Below are positions 7,221 to 15,382 of a stretch of DNA of 20,741 nt, one piece after another. Positions within the stretch are counted from its first letter, which is position 1. Each line of letters opens with the position of its first letter. Made by a program: the position numbers and the translations under genes. This stretch comes from Rubrobacter sp. (GTDB lineage: Bacteria; Actinomycetota; Rubrobacteria; Rubrobacterales; Rubrobacteraceae), in contig JADDPV010000187.1 of assembly GCA_016781705.1 (NCBI GenBank), positions 1-20,741 on the forward strand. The letters are read 5' to 3'. Below the pieces are notes generated by a model, which did no database searches, was not told the origin of the DNA, and saw only the letters and a list, made by a program, of their open reading frames with translations.

Positions 7221-8306
7221 GTGGACATCCAGAAGACTTCGAGCACCCGGCGAGGGGTGATTCAGAGCTACCGCGACCGGCTGCCGGAGATACCGGAGTG
7301 GGCCGTCGCCTCTTTGGGCGAGGGCGACACACCGCTCATCGAGGCGCCGAGGCTGTCGGAGGAGGTCGGGGCGCGGCTCTTCCTCAAGTTCGAGGGACTC
7401 AACCCCACCGCCTCCTTCAAGGACCGCGGGATGACGGTGGCCTTGAGTCGCGCGGTCGCCGCCGGCGCGCGGGCGTGCATCTGCGCCTCGACCGGCAACA
7501 CCGCGGCGGCGGCGGCGGCGTATGCGGCGCGGGCCGGCATAAGCTGCTTCGTCGTCGTGCCGGTCGGCAAGATAGCTTTGGGCAAAGCCGTTCAGGTCCT
7601 GGCCCACGGGGCGAGGATCGTGCAGATAGAGGGCAACTTCGATGCCGCGCTGAAGCTCTCTCAGGAGGCGACCGCAGAGATGGAGGGCGTCGCCCTCGTC
7701 AACTCGGTGAACCCGGATCGCATCGAGGGTCAGAAGACGGCCGCTTTCGAGGTTTGCGAAGTTCTGGGCCGCCCGCCCGACGCCCTTGCCCTACCCGTAG
7801 GCAACGCCGGGAACATCACCGCCTACTGGAAGGGCTTTACGGAGTGGCGCGACGCGGGCCTCGCCAGCGACGCGCCGCGAATGCTCGGCTTCCAGGCCGA
7901 GGGGGCGGCGCCGCTGGTAGATGGCCGCGACGTGGCGGAACCGGAGACGGTGGCGAGCGCGATCCGCATCGGGGCGCCCGCCAGCAAAGAGGGGGCGCTG
8001 AACGCCGTCCGAGAGTCCGGCGGCCTCATAGAGAGTGTGTCGGACGAGGAGATCCTGGACGCCCAGAGGATGCTCGCCACGCTCGAAGGCGTGTTCTGCG
8101 AGCCGGCGTCGGCGGCGGGGATCGCGGGGCTACTAAAGCTGGCCCGCGAGGGGCGCTCGCCCGGGGGGACGGTCGTCTCCGTTCTCACGGGGCACGGGCT
8201 CAAGGACCCGGACGTCATCCTGAAGAGGACCGCGCTGCCGGAGCCGGTCCCGGCGGTCATGTCGTCGCTCGCGGGGCTCATGGAAGAGGCGCGGGGTCGG
8301 CCGTGA
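7221..8306 (+). CDS. thrC: Threonine synthase
   Basis: Converts O-phosphohomoserine to threonine with pyridoxal phosphate. The 361-residue product is close to the Thermus-type threonine synthase across its length. PTASFKDRGM carries the PLP lysine (Lys67), STGNTAAAAAAYAARAG follows, and LPVGNAGNIT is the phosphate-binding loop. VNSVNPDRIEGQKT and FCEPASAAGIAG are also typical. The frame is open to GTG 7146, but that start would translate through the leader hairpin. GTG 7221 has GGAGG ten bases upstream and gives a start in register with relatives (RRGVIQSYRDRLP), so it is preferred. The stop overlaps thrB by four bases (GTGA), indicating coupled translation. A homoserine dehydrogenase gene is not adjacent. 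Confidence 0.95.
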   Translation: MDIQKTSSTRRGVIQSYRDRLPEIPEWAVASLGEGDTPLIEAPRLSEEVGARLFLKFEGLNPTASFKDRGMTVALSRAVAAGARACICASTGNTAAAAAAYAARAGISCFVVVPVGKIALGKAVQVLAHGARIVQIEGNFDAALKLSQEATAEMEGVALVNSVNPDRIEGQKTAAFEVCEVLGRPPDALALPVGNAGNITAYWKGFTEWRDAGLASDAPRMLGFQAEGAAPLVDGRDVAEPETVASAIRIGAPASKEGALNAVRESGGLIESVSDEEILDAQRMLATLEGVFCEPASAAGIAGLLKLAREGRSPGGTVVSVLTGHGLKDPDVILKRTALPEPVPAVMSSLAGLMEEARGRP

Positions 8307-9235
8307 TCTGCGTCCGCGTCCCGGCCACCTCGGCGAACCTCGGGCCGGGTTACGATGCGGTGGGGCTCGCGCTCTCGCTCTCCATGAAGATAAGCCTGGA
8401 TCGGGCGCCGCATCCGGTCGTGGAGGTCTACGGTGCGGGGGCCGACCTGATCCCGGCCGGCCCCGAACACCCCGCCTACCGCGCCGCCCGTTTCGTGGCC
8501 GAGCTGATCGGCGAGTATGACGTCCACTTCCGGCTCGTGCAGGAGAACGACATCCCGCCGGCGCGGGGTCTGGGTGGGAGCGCCGCGGCCCTGGTGGGCG
8601 GGGCGGTCGCTGCCAACGACCTGCTCGGGCGCGCCCTGGCCCCGCCGGACCTGCTCAACCTCGTCTGCGACCTCGATGGCCACCCGGACAACGCCGCCCC
8701 GGCGCTCTTGGGCGGCCTCGTCATCGGCACGCTGACACCGGAGGGGATAAAGAGCGTGCGCCTGGAGCCGAAGGGCCTGGAGGCCGCCGTCGCCGTCCCG
8801 GACTTCGCCGTCTCGACCACCGCCGCGCGTCACGCCCTCCCCGACTCCGTCCCCCACCGCGACGCCGCCTTCAACGTCGGCCGCTCCGGGCTGCTCCTCG
8901 GAGCATTAGCCACCGGCGAGTACGAACTCTTGCACGTGGCGATGCAGGACCGGCTGCACCAGCCGTACCGGTCGCACCTGATCCCCGGCCTCGAGAGCGT
9001 GATAGAGGCGGCGCTTGCGAGCGACGCCTACGGCGCGTGCCTCTCAGGCTCCGGCCCGACCGTGCTCGCCTTCACCCCCGAGGGGCGCGCCGGGCGGGTG
9101 GCCCACGCTATGCGCGACGCCTTCGAGGAGCGAGGCGTGTACGCCAAAGCCTGGGCTCTGAGCGTGGACCTCGCGGGCGCGCGGGTCGAGCCGCCGGGGG
9201 AGATCCCAGCCCCGACCCCCGTCCCCGTACTCTAG
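8303..9235 (+). CDS. thrB: Homoserine kinase (GHMP family)
   Basis: Phosphorylates homoserine for the downstream ThrC step. It is a 310-residue GHMP kinase. The N-terminal VPATSANLGPGYDAVGLAL is the substrate strand typical of ThrB. PPARGLGGSAA (residues 85-95) is the ATP-binding loop, with Gly where GLGSSAA often has Ser. GHPDNAAPALLGG and the C-terminal GACLSGSGPTVLAF complete the motifs. The GTG start overlaps the thrC stop by four bases and has no strong ribosome site of its own, so translation likely depends on thrC and thereby on the leader hairpin. The C-terminal tail is proline-rich. Its end is overlapped on the other strand by a truncated antitoxin frame. Confidence 0.95.
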   Translation: MICVRVPATSANLGPGYDAVGLALSLSMKISLDRAPHPVVEVYGAGADLIPAGPEHPAYRAARFVAELIGEYDVHFRLVQENDIPPARGLGGSAAALVGGAVAANDLLGRALAPPDLLNLVCDLDGHPDNAAPALLGGLVIGTLTPEGIKSVRLEPKGLEAAVAVPDFAVSTTAARHALPDSVPHRDAAFNVGRSGLLLGALATGEYELLHVAMQDRLHQPYRSHLIPGLESVIEAALASDAYGACLSGSGPTVLAFTPEGRAGRVAHAMRDAFEERGVYAKAWALSVDLAGARVEPPGEIPAPTPVPVL

Positions 9236-9401
9236 CGGTTCCCTCGCGTTTGCGGTTCGGCCCCCGACGCTCCCACCGGACGCCCGCGTACTCCTCCAGA
9301 TAGCCTCGCAGCACGGCGTCGACCGACGTGCCCTCCTCCAACGCCTGTATCCGCGCTCTCTTGAGCGTCCCTCCGTCCACCTTGGATGTGAGCCTCGCCA
9401 T
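9108..9401 (-). CDS. Orphan ribbon-helix-helix antitoxin, probably truncated
   Basis: The first ~45 residues, beginning MARLTSKVDGGTLKRARIQA and including LEEGTSVDAVLRGYLEEYAG, fit the ribbon-helix-helix DNA-binding fold of VapB/CopG-type antitoxins: a beta strand, a helix, a GTS turn and a second helix. A strong AAGGAGG four bases before the ATG supports real expression. After about residue 48 the sequence turns Arg/Gly/Pro-rich and becomes an antisense read of the thrB 3' end, overlapping it by 128 bases. Normal relatives have a different C-terminal toxin-binding tail. No PIN-domain toxin gene follows. I infer that the original 3' end and the toxin were lost by a rearrangement next to thrB. 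Confidence 0.55.
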   Translation of the reverse strand: MARLTSKVDGGTLKRARIQALEEGTSVDAVLRGYLEEYAGVRWERRGPNRKREGTARVRGRGSGLGSPPAARPARPRGPRSEPRLWRTRLAPRRRRA

Positions 9402-9624
9402 ACCCCTCCTTTTCGTGCTACACGGGATGAGCGCAGCATAAAAGCCCCAGAATCCCCGGCGGGTGTTTCATGGTTGATAGGGCGTAGGGTCACGCGTGTG
9501 TTTTGAGTAACAATGGGTTCTCGTACCCGGCACGCCTCGAGCAGCTCGCCTTCCTCCCCTGCCCGAAGATGCCGCGGCACCGGCGGGGGCACGTGAGCAG
9601 CCACGAAGCTTCGACGCTGGCGTG

Positions 9625-10556
9625 GCGGTCTTCGAGCGTAGAAGTTGCGGACCCAGCGGTGGGCTTTGAGCATGCGCACCTGGTCCTCTGGGAGGCCCTT
9701 ACCGTCCCCGACGGCCATGTTTCTCTCGACGTTACCGACCGAGCGCATCCCGGGATAGCGGTGGAGACCGCCGGTTGGGAGAGGACGTAGCGCAGGGCGA
9801 TCTCGGCGATGTCGTCCTCGGTCGCTCCGAGCTCGGAGACGATGGTCCGCACCCGCTCGGAGACCTCCCGCTTGCGCTCCTCGCGAAAGTAGCGGTTGCG
9901 GAAGTCGCCCTCCTCGAGCTCCGTCTCCGGCCCGATCCTGCCGGTCAGCACCCCCTCGTCGAAGAAGAGCTCGTCCTCGGGGCTCTGGTCGAAGACGTTG
10001 TAGATGACTTGCACGGTGTCCACGACGCCCGTCTCTATGAGCTTGACGGCGTTCGCGGGTTGGTGGTCGTTGATGGAGACGCCGAAGTGACGGATACTGC
10101 CCTCGCGCTTGAGATCCTCGACCGCCTCCAGCCAGCTCCCCTCGCCGACCCATTCATCCTGTCAGACGTGGAACTGCTGCACGTCTATCGTCTCGAGGCC
10201 AAGGTTCTCCAGGCTCCTCTCTGCGTGCACTCCCGGCCGTGCTCGGCCGGGAAGGTCTCCTCCGGGCTCAGGCCGCGGAGGGCGTGGCCAGGTGAGGTTC
10301 TTGGGCGGGATCCTCGTCGCTGCGTAGATCCGCTCGTCCCGCTCCCTCACGGCCTGCCCGACGAGCCGCTCGCTGTGCCCGTCGCCGTAGCCCAGAGCCG
10401 TGTCTATGAAGTTCAGGCCGAGGTCTATAGCTCGTTCAGGGCCCTCAAAGGCTCGTCGTCCTCCGCCCCGATCCACATAGTCTTGCCGATCCCCCACGCC
10501 CCGTAGCCGACCTCCGAGACCTCTCGCCTCGTCCCGCCGAGTTTCCTGTAGTTCAC
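9625..10556 (-). pseudogene. Broken aldo/keto reductase gene
   Basis: The start is a GTG with AGGAGG five bases upstream, beginning NYRKLGGTRREVSEVGYGAW. After a frame change near 10430 it continues as LGLNFIDTALGYGDGHSE, carrying the expected Asp and Tyr of the catalytic tetrad, then AATRIPPKN. Near 10162 an in-frame TGA interrupts VQQFHV-stop-QDEW, where relatives have Trp; the His of the tetrad is just before it. Beyond this stop it reads GSIRHFGVSINDHQP, FDQSPEDELF and IALRYVLSQPAVSTAIPG, then after another shift MRSVGNVERNMAVGDG and AHRWVRNFYA. The protein therefore needs at least two frame corrections and one stop read-through. The break points are approximate, and the 3' end is uncertain because the stop appears lost. 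Confidence 0.8.
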
Positions 10557-10687
10557 CGGCGCCTCCTGCTGTTCCTCGCGTGCGTACCAGACGTGCGCCG
10601 ACAGCGTACCCACCGCACCACTCGCCGGAACTGGAGATTAGATCTACGCCCACTCGGGCATAACGCGGCCAAAAGGAGTTACAAGCC

Positions 10688-10717
10688 TTGACAAACCCTC
10701 GCCGGGTGTCATAGGCT
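10688..10717 (+). promoter_or_regulatory. Promoter of the ilvB operon
   Basis: A consensus TTGACA (10688-10693) is followed after 18 bases by TAGGCT (10712-10717), which keeps the first two and the last -10 positions. It is the best sigma-70-type promoter in the window. The predicted start near 10725 would leave a 5' leader of about 300 bases before ilvB. Confidence 0.65.
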
Positions 10718-11024
10718 TACGGCACTCAGAACGTAAGGCGAGCTAAAGTTAAAGGAAGTCCTTGAACGGAGTCTCCGACAAGCTGGCGGTTGAGGTTTTG
10801 GGCCACGAGCCCGGCACCGTCTGGCTCGCTCCCCCCATCCACCCGCGAGTAGCCACGGGCGCTACCCCTTCCGCCCCCGTAGCGGTAAAGTCGCTACGAC
10901 TAATTACCGGGGCGGACCGGGGCGACGCCCTCCGGTTCGCCTAACACCGAACGCGGGACGTTTCATCCCGCCTCTTCGGTAGAGGATTCAGAAACTCGTA
11001 ACACCGATAGGATGGGAGAAACCC
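10718..11024 (+). promoter_or_regulatory. Structured ilvB leader, candidate riboswitch or attenuator
   Basis: About 300 bases lie between the promoter and ilvB. Visible pairings include GTAGC (10849-10853) with GCTAC (10861-10865), GTAGCG (10879-10884) with CGCTAC (10892-10897), and the alternative CGGTAA (10883-10888) with TTACCG (10904-10909). A ten-pair stem joins GGCGGACCGG (10911-10920) to CCGGTTCGCC (10932-10941). A final stem joins ACCGAA/TTCGGT outside GCGGGA/TCCCGC (10946-10980). CTACGACTAA (10894-10903) and CCTAACACCGAA (10940-10951) recur in the leuA leader. A 60-codon frame from a TTG at 10762, with AAAGGAAG before it, runs through Ser-Leu-Arg-Leu-Ile-Thr at the first motif and stops at TAA inside the second, so translation-coupled attenuation is an alternative to ligand sensing. 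Confidence 0.6.
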
Positions 11025-12731
11025 GTGGAGAACACCGCACTTAACGCAGAGTACAGGCCGCGCACCGGGAGTGAGGCGATGTGCGAGGCGCTCTTGGACG
11101 AAGGCGTCGAGTACCTGTTCGGGTATCCGGGCGGCGCGATCATGCCGTTCTACGACGCTCTCCCCGACTACCCGCTAAAGCACGTCTTGGTCCGCCACGA
11201 GCAGGCCGCCGCGCACGCCGCCGACGGCTACGCGCGGGCGACCGGTCGCGTCGGGGTGTGCGTCGCGACGAGTGGGCCAGGGGCCACGAACCTCGTAACG
11301 GGCCTCGCGACGGCGCAGATGGACTCGGTGCCGATAGTGGCGATCACGGGCCAGGTCGGTCGGCCGGCGTTGGGCAAGGACTCCTTCCAGGAGACCAACG
11401 TCATGGGCATGACGCTCCCGTTCACCAAGCACTCGTTCCTCGTCGAGGACCCGGAAGACTTGTACCCGACGATGCGGCGGGCGTTCGAGATCGCGCGCAG
11501 CGGCAGGCCCGGTCCCGTCCTCGTGGACGTGCCCAAAGACGTGCAGTTCGCCGCCTGCGAGCACAACGGCTACCGGAGGCTGCGCGAGGTGCCGCAGTCG
11601 GTCGCGAGCCCGGCCTTGGAGGCGGCGGCGGCCTTGTTGCGCAAGGCGAGGCGACCCATCATCCTGGCGGGGCACGGGGTCACGCTCTCCGGGGCCGAGA
11701 TGGAGCTGAGGCTGCTCGCGGAGCGTACCGGGACGCCGGTGGTGACGACGTTGCTCGGGATCAGCGCGTTCCCGGAGGACCACCCGCTGTACATCGGGTG
11801 GCCGGGGATGCACGGGGCGGCGAGCGTCAACCGGGCGATAGACAAGTCGGACCTGCTCTTCGCGGTCGGGATGCGCTTCGACGACAGGATCACGGGCGCC
11901 GCGCACAAGTTCGCCCCAAACGCGAAGATCGTGCACATAGACGTGGACCCCTCCGAGCTCGGCAAGGTCGTAAGGCCGACGGTTGGGATCGCGGCGGACG
12001 CGAAGAGAGCCTTGCGCGGCGTCCTCGCCCACTTCGAGGACGCGGAGGACCGGGAGGACACGCGCGCGCCGTGGCGGGCGGAGATCGAGAAGTCCCAGGC
12101 GCCCGAGAAGGAGCGCGTCGAGGGCGCGCGCGACGACTATGGCCCGATCCGGATACTGAACGCCATCAAGAGCGTCGCCGGCCCGGAGGCCCGCGTCGTC
12201 ACCGACGTCGGCCAGCACCAGATGTGGGCGGCGAAGTTCTTCGGGTTCACCAAGAAGAACAGCCACATCACGAGCGGCGGGCTGGGCACGATGGGCTTCG
12301 CGCTCCCGGCGGCGATGGGCGTGGCGCTGGCGTACCCGGACGAGCCGGTGTGGGTCGTCGCGGGCGACGGCGGCTTCCAGATGAACCTGCAGGAGCTGGC
12401 GACCATAAGGGACCTCGGCCTGAACATAAAGGTCGCCGTCTTGAACAACGGCTACCTGGGCATGGTGCGCCAGTGGCAGCAGTTCTTCCACAACCGCCGC
12501 TACTCCGAGACGCCCATAACCGGTCCAGATTACGAGCGGTTCGCCGCCGCCTACGGCCTGGGCGGCAGGACGGTTCGCGAGGGCGACGACGTGGAGGAAG
12601 CCGTGAAGTGGGCGCAGGAGACGCCCGGGTGTACCATCCTGGACTTCCACATAGACCCGGAGGCGAACGTGTACCCCATGATCCCCTCGGGCATGAGCGT
12701 CCACGAGATGATCGAGGAAGATGGCGCCTAG
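11025..12731 (+). CDS. ilvB: Acetolactate synthase, large (catalytic) subunit
   Basis: Thiamine-diphosphate enzyme for the first common step of valine, leucine and isoleucine synthesis, joining pyruvate to pyruvate or 2-oxobutyrate. It is 568 residues, normal for the family. FGYPGGAIMPFYDAL leads to the ThDP-activating Glu59 in VRHEQAAAHAADGYARATG. SGPGATN, the central FAD-associated domain with VGMRFDDRITG, and the ThDP/Mg motif follow: GDGG at 447-450 and NN at 474-475, in GDGGFQMNLQEL and VLNNGYLGMVRQWQ. The start is GTG with GGGAG about eight bases upstream. It is the first gene after the structured leader and overlaps ilvN by 11 bases, consistent with coupled expression of the two subunits. 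Confidence 0.97.
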   Translation: MENTALNAEYRPRTGSEAMCEALLDEGVEYLFGYPGGAIMPFYDALPDYPLKHVLVRHEQAAAHAADGYARATGRVGVCVATSGPGATNLVTGLATAQMDSVPIVAITGQVGRPALGKDSFQETNVMGMTLPFTKHSFLVEDPEDLYPTMRRAFEIARSGRPGPVLVDVPKDVQFAACEHNGYRRLREVPQSVASPALEAAAALLRKARRPIILAGHGVTLSGAEMELRLLAERTGTPVVTTLLGISAFPEDHPLYIGWPGMHGAASVNRAIDKSDLLFAVGMRFDDRITGAAHKFAPNAKIVHIDVDPSELGKVVRPTVGIAADAKRALRGVLAHFEDAEDREDTRAPWRAEIEKSQAPEKERVEGARDDYGPIRILNAIKSVAGPEARVVTDVGQHQMWAAKFFGFTKKNSHITSGGLGTMGFALPAAMGVALAYPDEPVWVVAGDGGFQMNLQELATIRDLGLNIKVAVLNNGYLGMVRQWQQFFHNRRYSETPITGPDYERFAAAYGLGGRTVREGDDVEEAVKWAQETPGCTILDFHIDPEANVYPMIPSGMSVHEMIEEDGA

Positions 12732-13203
12732 GGAAGCGGCGCCGGCCACCCCGACGACGAGCACGGCCCTGCACCCCATCGAGGCGCGCATCTCGGGCGG
12801 GATGCTGGCGCTCAACCGCTTCCTGATGACGCTGCAGAACAAGCGGATGCCGGTCGCGCGCTTCACCGTGGGCCGGGACGGGGGCGCACTGCGGGCGACG
12901 ATACTCCTCGACTGCCCGCCGGATCAGGCCCGGCGATACGCCGCGTTGCTCTCGGGCCTCGAAGACCTAGAGGGGCTCGAGGAGGCCGGCGAGACGATGG
13001 AGGTCGCGCTCCTGAAGACGAGTGGCGACGGCTGGCGCGAGTCCGCCACCGGCTCGGGCGTCGCGGTTCACGAGGAGGGCGGGACGGTCGTGGCGTCGGG
13101 GGAGCCGGAGGCGATGGACGCCTGGCTCGCCCTTGTTGGAGATTACGTGCAAGACGTGGTGCGGCTCGGGCCGGTGGCCCGGCCGGGGAACGGAGGGGGT
13201 TAG
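12721..13203 (+). CDS. ilvN: Divergent acetolactate synthase small (regulatory) subunit
   Basis: A 160-residue protein in the ilvN position, starting inside the end of ilvB. The first ~25 residues are a Pro/Ala/Thr-rich extension. Residues ~25-98 can form an ACT-like domain (MLALNRFLMTLQNKRMPVARF, then RATILLDCPP). The usual NxPGVLxRV effector loop of IlvN/IlvH is not recognisable. The C-terminal part matches the family better: VVASGEPEAMDAWLALVGDY then VQDVVRLGPVA corresponds to the usual TGTPxKIDALLELL and ILEVVRTGRVA. Position, length and this C-terminus make an IlvN role likely. The altered ACT loop suggests changed or absent valine feedback. A free-standing ACT protein is a less likely alternative. 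Confidence 0.72.
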   Translation: MAPREAAPATPTTSTALHPIEARISGGMLALNRFLMTLQNKRMPVARFTVGRDGGALRATILLDCPPDQARRYAALLSGLEDLEGLEEAGETMEVALLKTSGDGWRESATGSGVAVHEEGGTVVASGEPEAMDAWLALVGDYVQDVVRLGPVARPGNGGG

Positions 13204-13206
13204 AAG

Positions 13207-14231
<1,025 letters not shown>

Positions 14232-14235
<4 letters not shown>

Positions 14236-15188
14236 GCCGCAAGGCGTTCGCCGCGAACGACGCGCAGTGGTGCTACCACGGCGGGGAACTGCTCAAGATG
14301 GGCGACGTGAGGCTCTCGCCGGCCACGCACGCCCTGAACTACGGCACGGGCGTCTTCGAGGGGATACGGGCGTACTGGAACGAGGGGAAGGGTACGCTGC
14401 AGGTCCTCAAGCTCAGGGAGCACTACGAGCGCTTCGAGAAGTCGTGCCGGATGCTGCGCGTCGAGTTGGCGCCCACGGTGGACGAGCTATGCGACATAAC
14501 TTTAGAGATCCTCAAGCGTAACGCGCCGCGCGAGGACACTTACATCCGGCCGCTCGCGTACAAGTCCGCCGAGTCGGTCGGGGTGAACCTGAGGGGCGGC
14601 TCGGAGCTCTCCATCTTCACCGTGCCGATGGGCAACTACGTGGAGTTGACCGGCCTCAAGTGCTGCGTTTCCAGCTGGCGACGCACGGCGGACAACGCCA
14701 TCCCGGCGCGGGCCAAATGCACCGGCTCCTACGTCAACACGGCGCTCGCCGTGGATCAGGCGTACCAGGCGGGCTACGACGACGCGATCTTCTTGACCCA
14801 GGGCGGCTTCGTCTCCGAGGCGAGCGCCGCCAACATCTTCCTCGTCAGGAAGGGTGAACTCATCACGCCCCCCGTCACGGCGGACATCCTGGAGGGCATT
14901 ACACGCGACGCGGTGATGGAGCTCGCCGAGAAGGAGTTGGGCATGCCCACCGACAAGCGCGACGTCGGCAGGACGGAGCTGTACGCCGCCGACGAGGTCT
15001 TCCTGACGGGGACGGGGTTCCAGATCGCACCGGTCGTCGAGATAGATGACCGCTCGATAGGGACCGGGGAGATGGGCCCGGTCGCGGCGCGCCTGCAGGA
15101 GCTGTACTTCAAGGCCGCCCGCGGCGACTGGCCCGAGTACGCGGACTGGACCGTCGCCGTCGAGGTTGCGCAGAAGGCGTCTCGGTGA
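14232..15188 (+). CDS. ilvE: Branched-chain amino-acid aminotransferase
   Basis: PLP-dependent fold-type IV aminotransferase for the last step of valine, leucine and isoleucine formation, using glutamate. It is 318 residues. HALNYGTGVFEGIRAYW is the N-terminal signature, and the PLP lysine is Lys162 in ARAKCTGSYVNTALAV. LTQGGFVSEASAANIFLVR and the C-terminal EVFLTGTGFQIAPV are typical. The ATG overlaps the ilvC stop (ATGA), with GGAGGAG upstream. It ends the first ilv block; a 194-base leader then separates it from leuA. D-amino-acid transaminases share the fold, but the signature and context favour IlvE. Confidence 0.95.
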
Positions 15189-15382
15189 GATACTCATGCC
15201 CCGCATGAAAGAGAGCCTCTAACACCTTGGGCGTCTCCCCCACCACGCTCAGCCTACGACTAACCTGGGTGGCCGGGCGAATTACCCGTCCCGGCGCTTA
15301 ACGCCGGGCGACGAAGCCCGCGGCCACCTAAAACCGAAGCCGCGCTTTCCAGAACGCAACATCGCAGGAGGGAGACAGTAGC
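15189..15382 (+). promoter_or_regulatory. Structured leuA leader, related to the ilvB leader
   Basis: No gene is seen in this 194-base gap. Just after ilvE lies a TCATGC-CCC-GCATGA hairpin (15194-15208). CTACGACTAA (15254-15263) precedes GGTGGCC (15268-15274), which pairs with GGCCACC (15322-15328) and encloses a perfect CCCGGCG-CTTAA-CGCCGGG hairpin (15290-15308). CCTAAAACCGAA (15327-15338) follows directly. Alternatives exist: CCACC near 15240 can pair with GGTGG, and CGCGGC with GCCGCG around the second motif. The ribosome site of leuA lies about 25 bases further on, so either termination or translation could be controlled. No clear promoter is visible, so leuA may be partly read through from ilvE. 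Confidence 0.58.

Noticed and set aside
10724..11024. T-box riboswitch upstream of ilvB
   Set aside because: No TGGNACCNCG T-box bulge or specifier-loop layout could be found in the leader.
11175..12866. 563-residue leftward frame antisense to ilvB
   Set aside because: Typical GC-rich antisense shadow: Arg/His/Val-rich, no domains, opposite a clear ilvB.
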